From the NCBI GenBank assembly GCA_947476325.1, contig CANJPZ010000002.1, forward strand, positions 186,001 through 250,000: DNA of 64,000 bases, written 5' to 3'. The stretch comes from Caulobacteraceae bacterium (lineage in GTDB: Bacteria; Pseudomonadota; Alphaproteobacteria; Caulobacterales; Caulobacteraceae). The notes under the pieces are model-generated. The model did no database searches. It was not told the origin of the DNA and was given only the letters and a program-made list of their open reading frames with translations. Made by a program: the position numbers and the translations under genes. Positions 36,254 to 43,188 of the stretch are shown here, piece after piece; positions within the stretch are counted from its first letter, which is position 1, and the number at the start of each line of letters is the position of its first letter.

Positions 36254-37773
36254 TGGGCCTTTCCGTAGTGCGCCGCCGCAGGACCGGATTCAGTCTGACC
36301 GGCGGCAGCTCCCGAGACCGGGGCCGCGCCTAGCATCAGCGGGATCGCCTGCAGGCTGTGGCCGCCGTGCTCGCGGGAGATCTCGACATTGATGATGTAC
36401 CTACCCTGGGCGACTGCACTTCCGACGTCATCCTTGCCATCCCATACAGCGCTGTACTGGCCCGGAGCGCGCGAGGGCCGTGTAACGGCCGCCAGGTCGC
36501 CGCCATGCGCGGCAAAGGCCCGGTACCAGACATAGTTGCTGTCCAGGTAGCGCGGAGGACGGTTGCCCAGGTGAGTGATAGTTCTGATCAGGTCGCCAGC
36601 CTCGTTGGTTATGAAGATCGCCACGAACGGCGGCTTTGTGCGGTAGGCCTGAACAACCGGAATTTCGTAGTTGATGGTGACTTCAAACCCCGCAGGCCAT
36701 GCCGCGGAACGCGCCGTTCCCGCTCTCGGCGCGACCACCTGATAGCGAACAGGTGAAGACCGCATTGGCTGGATCGCGGACGACCAACCGACCGAGGTAA
36801 AGACTGCGCCGCCAGCATCAACAATCCTGGCCTCGATGCCAGGACGTGCATTCGCAATGGCCACGGCCTTGTTAGCGGGCAGAGCTGCAAATGCAGTCGC
36901 CATGGCATCGGCTTGGCCCGCACTAGGCGCCGTCACCGTTACCAGCCGTGTGGAAGAGGGCGCGCCGGTCAGGGGAGATAGATTGTGGGAATGGGCCGTT
37001 GCGCCGACCAAACGATCCCGCGCGCCCGTCCCACTGGTCGCTATTGCACTATTTTCAATAGCGACAATGGTCATCGGTGCCGCATTCTCTGCCGAGCCGC
37101 CGTTCGCCACGCCAACCCGCCAGGCCGATTCTCCCGCAGGGGCCGAGCCAGAGCAGGCGACGTCGCCGCCGATATCGACCATTACGCCAGCAACGTTGGG
37201 CGCGGCGCGGCGGGCGGCGGCAAGCGCGGCATCGACGATATAGCCCTTGGCGTAGGCGTCGATAGCGAATGTGACACCATTCCGATTGATTGTGTGGGAA
37301 GCTAGCTCAATTCGGACGTTCGCAGCCTCCGCTGCCCGGGCCAGGCTTGTCAGGTCCGTTCCATCGGGCGTTACGCCCTTGTCGACCGCAGATTTCCAGA
37401 CCGATTCTATGGATCCGAGTCGCCCGCTGAAGGCGCCAGGGCAGGCGGCGCGGAGCGATTCACACGCCGAAATAACGTTAAAGAGATCAGGGGACGCCCT
37501 GAACGCACCAGTGGAACGGTTTAGCGCGGCCAGTTCGGAATCGTCCCGCCAGCCACTTAACACCAGTTCCAGACGGTCGATTTCACGGCGAGCAGCCAGC
37601 ATAGCTCCGGACGCGGTCGCGGCGTCACTGCCGACAACAGCCATGTCAAAGCTCGTACCCAGAACGTGATCAGCATGGAATCGATGGGTGGCCGCCATGG
37701 CCGGAGCAGCAACTAGCGGGGTAAGCGCCGCCGCACCCAGGAGAAACTTATTAAGAACAATTCGCATCCTCAT
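36250..37773 (-). CDS. ApbE-type FMN transferase fused to a DUF2271 domain
   Basis: This exported protein of about 507 residues has a signal peptide (MRMRIVLNKFLLGAAALTPLVAAPAMA). An ApbE domain (about 35-330) follows, with LGTSFDMAV, IDAYAKGYIVDAAL, VDIGGDVACSG, and the Thr/His region HSHNLSPLTGAPS. The C-terminal part (about 350-490) matches DUF2271 in pattern (FVAIFITNEAGDLIRTITHLG, YSAVWDGKDDVG). ApbE attaches FMN to Thr in target proteins. DUF2271 proteins are usually separate genes beside PepSY and ApbE, so this is a fusion. Two adjacent ATGs (37773, 37767) are possible starts. Confidence 0.8.
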   Translation of the reverse strand: MRMRIVLNKFLLGAAALTPLVAAPAMAATHRFHADHVLGTSFDMAVVGSDAATASGAMLAARREIDRLELVLSGWRDDSELAALNRSTGAFRASPDLFNVISACESLRAACPGAFSGRLGSIESVWKSAVDKGVTPDGTDLTSLARAAEAANVRIELASHTINRNGVTFAIDAYAKGYIVDAALAAARRAAPNVAGVMVDIGGDVACSGSAPAGESAWRVGVANGGSAENAAPMTIVAIENSAIATSGTGARDRLVGATAHSHNLSPLTGAPSSTRLVTVTAPSAGQADAMATAFAALPANKAVAIANARPGIEARIVDAGGAVFTSVGWSSAIQPMRSSPVRYQVVAPRAGTARSAAWPAGFEVTINYEIPVVQAYRTKPPFVAIFITNEAGDLIRTITHLGNRPPRYLDSNYVWYRAFAAHGGDLAAVTRPSRAPGQYSAVWDGKDDVGSAVAQGRYIINVEISREHGGHSLQAIPLMLGAAPVSGAAAGQTESGPAAAHYGKAQ

Positions 37774-38003
37774 CCGCTTCCCATAGCCCGGCCTGAGGCG
37801 GCGAGGCAACGACCATTTGTTTCGCCGGGAAGCACTTCCCACAGATTCGCACGTACAAGATTACGCAATATGGGCCAGATTATGGGGGGCATTGCAGGGT
37901 GGCCCTTTGCCGCGGCGCCGGGACAAAGAAGCACGGCTCAATTTGCGCCTAAGGTATATTATCGGCAATTATCATGAGCCCCTGTATTATAGGCCTGCAA
38001 ACG
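37774..38003. other. Non-coding gap upstream of the ApbE gene
   Basis: This stretch is AT-richer than its surroundings. It has no gene. It includes sequence for the ApbE promoter (read leftwards) and ends at the cspA terminator. A run near 37955-37990 (GGTATATTATCGG) is AT-rich but no clear -35/-10 pair was found. Confidence 0.4.
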
Positions 38004-38031
38004 AAAAACGGGCCGGCGTGAGCCGACCCGT
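38004..38031 (-). terminator. Rho-independent terminator of cspA
   Basis: On the minus strand the stem ACGGGTCGGC / GCCGGCCCGT (38031-38022 with 38017-38008, one G-T pair) encloses a 4-nt loop and is followed by TTTTT (38008-38004). It starts about 30 bp after the cspA stop. Confidence 0.85.
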
Positions 38032-38060
38032 TTCCCAATCCATTCGAAATCGGAAGATGT

Positions 38061-38270
38061 TTAGGCGGCCGAGAGTTGGCCGGCCGACATCTTGCCGTTG
38101 CGCTGGTCGCGCTCGATTTCGTACTTCAGCTTTTGGCCTTCGCTGATCGAGCTCATGCCCGCGCGCTCAACGGCCGAGATGTGCACGAACACGTCCGCGC
38201 CGCCATCGTCAGGCTGGATGAAGCCGAAGCCCTTGGTTCCGTTGAACCATTTCACTGTACCGGTAGCCAT
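38061..38270 (-). CDS. cspA: Cold-shock protein, CspA family
   Basis: The 69-residue single-domain protein has both RNA-binding motifs, [19 protein letters not shown] (RNP1) and [13 protein letters not shown] (RNP2). It melts RNA structure during cold or growth change. A long leader and a clear terminator follow the usual pattern of csp genes. The family is numerous, so the exact Csp paralogue cannot be named with certainty. Confidence 0.93.
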   Translation of the reverse strand: MATGTVKWFNGTKGFGFIQPDDGGADVFVHISAVERAGMSSISEGQKLKYEIERDQRNGKMSAGQLSAA

Positions 38271-38481
38271 TTTGAGTCACCTTTCGGGTGATTAGTGTTC
38301 AAGCTGCTCCACATGGAACAGATGATCAAAGTTTCGGAGAGGGTCGATGTGGCCCGGGGCTCGATCCGAAGAAAGAGTTTAGAGAGCAGCCGAACCAAAG
38401 CGATATTCGATGACGCACCATGACACGCTTTGCGCGAACAAGCAAACACGGTGTTTCCCGACTGAAATTAACTATTAGAAA
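38271..38481 (-). promoter_or_regulatory. Long 5' leader / promoter region of cspA
   Basis: 211 bp separate the cspA start from the neighbouring gene. GAAAGGTG (38278-38285 region on the minus strand) is the likely ribosome-binding site. The long leader is expected to control cspA translation by temperature-sensitive structure, as in other csp mRNAs. No gene was found here. Confidence 0.55.
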
Positions 38482-39291
38482 TCAAAGCGAAATCTCGAAA
38501 CGAAGGCCGTCGTAAGCCGGCTCGACACCGGGCGGCAGCTTGGTTCGAAGCGCTTCATAATCCATGTCCACATGCAGATTCGTCAGGATCGCCCGCTCTG
38601 GCCGCACCCGCCAGATCCACTCCAGGGTGCGTTCCAGATGGGCATGGGTCGGATGCGGAGTCTCCCGCAGTGCATCGACGATCCAGACCTGCACGCCGGC
38701 CAGAGCCGCAAAGGACTCCTCGGGCAGATGCGCCACATCGCTTGAATAGCCGACAGGACCGAACCTAAAGCCCAGCGAGGTGATGTCGCCGTGTTCCTGA
38801 TCAAAACCGACGACCGGAATTGAGCCAGAAGGCCCCTGCACCTCCCATACGACGCCCGATGCCGGCATGGGTTGAGAATCGGCGATAGCGGGATAATATT
38901 CTGCGTTTTCAAAAATATAGCCGAACCTCTTGTGCATGGTGGCGCCGCAACGCTCGTCCATGAATACGGGTATCGGCCGCCGATGACGCAGGGCAAAGGC
39001 GCGAATGTCATCGATGCCGTGCACCTGATCAGCGTGCTCGTGGGTCAACAACACGGCGTCCAGGCGCTTGGCGCCCGCAGCGGAGCTCTGCCGCACCATG
39101 TCGGGCGACGTATCGACCAGGATCGTGGTCTCGTGCGCCGGATCGGTCGCCTTGCGCCGGACCAGCAGCGAACATCGCGTGCGGCGGTTCAAAGGATTGG
39201 CTGGATCGCACACGCCCCAGTTCCCGTCGGCGCGCGGTACGCCGCCGGATGAGCCGCAGCCGAGGATCGTTACTTCAAGAATTCCACTCAT
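38482..39291 (-). CDS. MBL-fold metallo-hydrolase (PhnP-like)
   Basis: The 269-residue protein begins EVTILGCGSSGGVPR, the alphaproteobacterial PhnP-like type, with the metal motif LLTHEHADQVHGIDDIRAF. The usual HxHxDH ends in Gln here (HEHADQ). Later metal ligands are read in SDVAHLPEE and NLHVDMDY. Family members cleave phosphodiesters, but the substrate is unknown. It overlaps tatD by 4 bp, in the conserved order tmk-holB-tatD-MBL. Confidence 0.85.
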   Translation of the reverse strand: MSGILEVTILGCGSSGGVPRADGNWGVCDPANPLNRRTRCSLLVRRKATDPAHETTILVDTSPDMVRQSSAAGAKRLDAVLLTHEHADQVHGIDDIRAFALRHRRPIPVFMDERCGATMHKRFGYIFENAEYYPAIADSQPMPASGVVWEVQGPSGSIPVVGFDQEHGDITSLGFRFGPVGYSSDVAHLPEESFAALAGVQVWIVDALRETPHPTHAHLERTLEWIWRVRPERAILTNLHVDMDYEALRTKLPPGVEPAYDGLRFEISL

Positions 39292-40067
39292 CGTTTTGGA
39301 ATTCGGTCGAAAAGCTCGAAGAATGCCCGCTCGGTTCGCGATTCTGACTCAGACAGCGACCAGCCCCTTATCTCCGCCAGCTTGGCCAGGATATGGGGCA
39401 GGAAGGCCGGTTCATTGCGCCGGCCGCGCATGGGAACCGGGGCCAGATAGGGGCAATCGGTTTCAAGGATAATCCGGTCTTCGGGCATCAGGCGCACCAG
39501 AGCCCGAACATCCTCAGCCGTCTTGAAGGTCGCAATGCCGGAGACCGAGAACCAGGCGCCCAGAGCTGCGCACCGGGCCGCCAGCCCAGGCCCGCTAGTG
39601 TAGCAATGCATCAAGAGCTTGAAGGTCCCCTTCCCCATTTCGTCTTCCAGGATGTCGCCCATGACTTCATCGGCTTCCCGGGTGTGGACCACTAGCGGCA
39701 GGCCGCTACGCCGGGCTGCGTCTACGTGCTGGCGGAACACGCGGACCTGAATTTCGCGCGGACTGAGGTCGTAGTGGAAATCCAGGCCGCATTCGCCGAT
39801 GCCCACAACTCTGGGCCTGGACGCCAGTTCACACAGGTCATCCGCCGTCAGGTCAGGGTCTTCTTTGGCTTCGTGGGGATGGGTTCCGACGGTGCACCAG
39901 ATATCATCGTGGGCCATGGCGATGGCGTGGACGGCCTCGAAGGACGAGACCTTGTCGCAAATAGTCAGCATAAGACCGATGCCGGCCTCGCGGGCGCAGG
40001 CGATGACATCCCCCTGATCTTCGGCGAACTGGGGCGAATGCAGGTTGACGTGACTGTCGATTAGCAC
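39288..40067 (-). CDS. tatD: TatD family metal-dependent DNase
   Basis: The 259-residue TIM barrel is a 3'-5' exonuclease-type hydrolase. Metal-site motifs are DSHVNLHS (the HxxLH variant common in this group), GIGECGLDFHYD, VVHTREADE, LMHCYTSG and the late LETDCPYLAP. GTG at 40067 is chosen: it comes 4 bp after the holB stop, with GCGAGGG upstream. ATG at 40091 would overlap holB. The order holB-tatD is conserved in many bacteria. Confidence 0.9.
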   Translation of the reverse strand: MLIDSHVNLHSPQFAEDQGDVIACAREAGIGLMLTICDKVSSFEAVHAIAMAHDDIWCTVGTHPHEAKEDPDLTADDLCELASRPRVVGIGECGLDFHYDLSPREIQVRVFRQHVDAARRSGLPLVVHTREADEVMGDILEDEMGKGTFKLLMHCYTSGPGLAARCAALGAWFSVSGIATFKTAEDVRALVRLMPEDRIILETDCPYLAPVPMRGRRNEPAFLPHILAKLAEIRGWSLSESESRTERAFFELFDRIPKR

Positions 40068-40071
40068 CGCG

Positions 40072-41061
40072 TCAGGCCCTCGCCGCATCACGCAGCTGGG
40101 CCATCATCGACCAGAAGGCGTCGGCCCGGTCGAGGTTCAGACCTTCGGCTTCACGGGGAACGCGCACCAACTGTTCCCAGACCGCCGCCCAGCGGTCGAG
40201 CCCGGCGGTCTCACCGCTCATGGCGCCACGGTGGGCCATGTCGTGAATCTGGGCGGCCAGACGCTCGAACAGCAGCTCAAAACGCCGGGCGCCCTCGCCG
40301 CCCCGGAATCCGTCAGCCAGACCCAGCAGGACCTTGTCGTCGCGCCCTGGCAGGTCGCGAAGAATTTCGCGGGCGGCGTGGTCGATATCGATGGCGCCCT
40401 CAGCCGCAAGGGTCATGGCCTTGCCCGGCGCGCCGCGGGCCATCCTTGCCAGCAGATCGGCATCGTGTTCGCTGGCGACGCCGCGTTCGCGCAAAAAGGC
40501 CGTTACCCGCTCGTCGCTCCAGGGCGCGAAGGCCAGTCTGCGGCACCGCGAGCGGATCGTGGGCAAGAGGCGGCCGGGCGAGCTGGAAATCAGGAATAGC
40601 ACGCCACGCTCCGGCGGCTCTTCGAGGGTTTTGAGCACGGCGTTGGCGGCGTTGACGTTGAGGTCATCGGCGGTGTCGATGATCGCCACCCGGAACGGCG
40701 CCGACGCCGGCGCCTTTGAGAAGAACTCCGGTAGCAGGCGCGCCTCGTCGACGGGGATGTTCCTGCGCGCCTTGCCGTCCGGCGTTTCAAGTTCGAGCAC
40801 CAACAGGTCCGGGTGAGACCGCGCGGCGATCTGACGGCTTACGGGATCATCGGGATCAGCATCGAGGTGACCAGCCTCGCCAACAGCGCCCGCCCCCAGC
40901 AGCCTGCGGGCCGCACGATAGGCGAAGGTCGCCTTGCCGACGCCTTCAGGGCCCGTGAGCAGCCAGGCGTGGTGCAGACGGCCTCGAGCCAGTGCGGAGG
41001 CGAACGCGGCCTCCTGCCCTTCCCCGCCTTCATAGGCGAACATCTCACGCGGGTGGGTCAC
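40072..41061 (-). CDS. holB: DNA polymerase III delta' subunit (HolB)
   Basis: The 329-residue clamp-loader subunit has the AAA+ pattern with a degenerate P-loop GPEGVGKATF near residue 32. DELTA'-type motifs follow: NAANAVLKTLEEPP and SSSPGRLLPTIRSRCR. It helps load the beta clamp with gamma/tau and delta. The zinc cysteines of E. coli delta' are absent, as in other alphaproteobacteria. GTG at 41061 overlaps the tmk stop (GTGA); ATG 41043 is an alternative. Confidence 0.9.
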   Translation of the reverse strand: MTHPREMFAYEGGEGQEAAFASALARGRLHHAWLLTGPEGVGKATFAYRAARRLLGAGAVGEAGHLDADPDDPVSRQIAARSHPDLLVLELETPDGKARRNIPVDEARLLPEFFSKAPASAPFRVAIIDTADDLNVNAANAVLKTLEEPPERGVLFLISSSPGRLLPTIRSRCRRLAFAPWSDERVTAFLRERGVASEHDADLLARMARGAPGKAMTLAAEGAIDIDHAAREILRDLPGRDDKVLLGLADGFRGGEGARRFELLFERLAAQIHDMAHRGAMSGETAGLDRWAAVWEQLVRVPREAEGLNLDRADAFWSMMAQLRDAARA

Positions 41062-41687
41062 AGGGCCAGTCGATTGGAGACCGCCGCGGCGATGCGGCCG
41101 GCAACTTCGTCGGCCGAGCCACTGGCGTTGATAACAACACAGCGCTCCGGTTCGCGTACGGCGATCTCCAGGAAGGCCTGGCGTAGGGCCTCGTGGAACA
41201 CCGGCCCCTTGGCCTCGAAGCGGCCCTCGGCCTCGCCGCGGGCGCGGGCCCGGGCCAGGCCTTCCTCGACCGGCAGATCGAGGACGAGGGTCAGATCGGG
41301 CACGGCGCGGCCCAGGATATGGTCTTCGAGCGTCCGGATCAGTGCCGGGTCGCCGCCGCCGGCGACGCCCTGATAGGCCCGGGTGGAGTCGTGGAATCGG
41401 TCGCAGATAACCCAGTCGCCGCGCGCCAGGGCCGGCTCGATCACCCGCTCGATGTGGTCGCGGCGGGCGGCGTACATCAGCAGGGTTTCGGTCTGGGCCG
41501 ACCATTTCTCGGGCGGGCCATTGACCACCAGATTGCGGATCTGTTCGGCCCCGGGCGAGCCACCGGGCTCGCGGGTGACCACGGGCTCGCCGACGCGGGA
41601 GCGCAGAAAGGCCGCCAGCCGCCCGATCTGGGTCGACTTGCCGGTCCCCTCCCCGCCTTCCAAGGTTATGAAACAGCCGCGCGTCAT
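41058..41687 (-). CDS. tmk: Thymidylate kinase
   Basis: This kinase of about 209 residues makes dTDP from dTMP. The P-loop is ITLEGGEGTGKSTQIG near the N terminus, followed by TREPGGSPGAEQIR, DRFHDSTRAYQG (the DR(Y/F) motif) and LIDs such as ARARGEAEGRFE. ATG 41687 is the usual start; GTG at 41696 adds three residues. It opens the tmk-holB-tatD-MBL operon and has a long upstream region with a shared element. Confidence 0.94.
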   Translation of the reverse strand: MTRGCFITLEGGEGTGKSTQIGRLAAFLRSRVGEPVVTREPGGSPGAEQIRNLVVNGPPEKWSAQTETLLMYAARRDHIERVIEPALARGDWVICDRFHDSTRAYQGVAGGGDPALIRTLEDHILGRAVPDLTLVLDLPVEEGLARARARGEAEGRFEAKGPVFHEALRQAFLEIAVREPERCVVINASGSADEVAGRIAAAVSNRLAL

Positions 41688-42100
41688 ACCAATCACTTTG
41701 TCCGCTTCGGCCCGAGGCGCAACCTCGGAGTGCGGGAACGGCGGCGCAAGTCGTGGGATCCGGACGCGCCGAAAGGCAAGTTATCAGCATTATCAGCTTT
41801 TTTTGCGAAATTTTGTTGTTCGCGGGCCGACCTGAGATGGCCGAGTCCCTGACGCACAAGGGATTGGCGGATTTTGACGTGCTCAGCGCGCGGACAGCAA
41901 GAGTCAGCATCCTGCCGACCTTTGACAGACATTGTCAGTGTGAGGTTGTTCGCGTTCAGCACAGTCCCGATGATCCTGACGCTTAAAGCAGCACGAGACT
42001 TCGGGAAGGAAGAAACCAGTCTTTTCCTGCATAGCGACGGAAAGCCTGCCATCGCGCCGATCTGGCGCGCAAGGCAAGCCTGGTCATACGCATGTCCCTG
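41688..42100 (-). promoter_or_regulatory. Long non-coding region upstream of tmk
   Basis: About 410 bp lie between rlpA and tmk with no credible gene. Four blocks in the tmk direction also occur upstream of parC: GCGTATGAC (42091-42083), CTTGCGCGCC (42073-42064), AAAATCCGCCA (41875-41865), and the 27-bp element (41808-41782). A GATGCTGAC copy is found near 41917-41909. A further palindromic pair (CTGACAATG-TCTGTCA, about 41925-41939) is also seen. It could hold a promoter with replication-linked control. Confidence 0.5.
41782..41808 (-). promoter_or_regulatory. 27-bp element shared with the parC upstream region
   Basis: On the minus strand it reads TCGC, then AAAAAAGCTGA, then AATGCTGA, with single variable bases between blocks. 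24 of 27 bases equal those of the copy at 29597-29623. It lies 94 bp upstream of the tmk ATG and points towards tmk, like the parC copy. Confidence 0.6.
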
Positions 42101-43108
42101 TCAGGGCCGCAGGATCCGGGCGGCGGGGAAGCCTTTGGCCACCACCTGGGTCTGGACTGCGGCGGCGGCGGCCTGGTCGGGCGCGGTGATTACCACCTGA
42201 TAGACGGTCTCGCCGCCATCACGGGTCAGGCGGATCTGCGGCGCCCCGGCCGTGGTCAGCCGCCGGGCCGCCTGTTCGGCCCCGTTGAGCTCAGGATAGG
42301 TCCCGGCCTGAACCGCCCAGGATGCCGGCGCGATCGGAGCCGGCGCCTGGAACGCGGCGACGGGATCGTTCTCGACCGAATAGGCCGCCAGTTGGGGCGC
42401 GGCCGTCTGGGCCGGGATCGGGGGCGGCGGTGACTGAGGGGCGACTCGCGCATACTCGCGCGGCTTCGGCTCGGCGGGCGCAGCCGCCGCGGGCCCGGCA
42501 CGCGCATAGTCACGAGGGATCGTCACGGGCGAAGGCGGCGGCGGATTTGTACTGGCCAGGATGGTCTGGCGCTCCGCCGGCGCCGGGCCGACATAGCGTA
42601 CCCTCACCCGCGCAAGGCCGGGCCTCAGAACACCCAGCTGGTCCGCCGCGCCCCGCGACAGATCAATGATGCGGCCATCGACAAAGGGGCCCCGGTCGTT
42701 GACCCTGACCATAAGCTTGCGGCCGTTATCGAGGTTGGTGACCTCTACCATACTGGGCAAGGGCAAGGTCTTGTGCGCGGCCGAAATCTGATACATGTCA
42801 AAAACTTCACCGGTCGCGGTCGGCTTGCCCTGGAAGACGTTGCCGTACCAGGAAGCTGTGCCAACTTCATCATAGTCAGGCTGTTCGGACGGCGTGTACC
42901 AACGGCCGTTGACCTGATAGGGCCGACCCACCTTTTGCGGCGATGTTGCCCCGCCGTCGGGCGCAACGCTGGCCTGACGCCCCGGCGCAGTCGGGTACGC
43001 AGGTGTCAGCGTGGCTGACCCTGTCGTGCCGCAGGCCGCCAGCGCCAGGCTCGATACGCCCAGCAAACCGCCGCCCAGAAGTCGCCTGCAAGGCTGCAAT
43101 CGCCCCAT
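42101..43108 (-). CDS. rlpA: RlpA family septal-ring lipoprotein with SPOR domain
   Basis: The 335-residue protein has a lipoprotein signal with lipobox LALAAC (Cys26). A double-psi beta-barrel domain follows (about 80-170: GTASWYGNVFQGKPTATGEVFD, VNDRGPFVDGRIIDLSRGAA), with catalytic Asp/Glu candidates of the RlpA lytic transglycosylase family. A Pro-rich linker leads to a C-terminal SPOR domain (WAVQAGTYPELNGAEQAARRL) that binds denuded glycan at the septum. The length and layout are typical. Confidence 0.9.
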   Translation of the reverse strand: MGRLQPCRRLLGGGLLGVSSLALAACGTTGSATLTPAYPTAPGRQASVAPDGGATSPQKVGRPYQVNGRWYTPSEQPDYDEVGTASWYGNVFQGKPTATGEVFDMYQISAAHKTLPLPSMVEVTNLDNGRKLMVRVNDRGPFVDGRIIDLSRGAADQLGVLRPGLARVRVRYVGPAPAERQTILASTNPPPPSPVTIPRDYARAGPAAAAPAEPKPREYARVAPQSPPPPIPAQTAAPQLAAYSVENDPVAAFQAPAPIAPASWAVQAGTYPELNGAEQAARRLTTAGAPQIRLTRDGGETVYQVVITAPDQAAAAAVQTQVVAKGFPAARILRP

Positions 43109-43188
43109 AGTTTTGGCCCACCATCAAGGGGGACCATGCTGAACGAAAGGTTTTGCCGCCCGGTTAAGACGCGTCAGGTCTGGTTAGA

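Noticed and set aside
41062-41910. Upstream extension of the holB frame through tmk to about 41910
   Set aside because: The extension is Arg/Gly-rich and antisense-free but overlaps all of tmk in another frame; GTG at 41061 overlapping the tmk stop is a normal start.
41940-41970. GTTC-GC-GTTC string as an alphaproteobacterial LexA box
   Set aside because: The spacing between the two GTTC halves is 2 bases, not the 7 needed.
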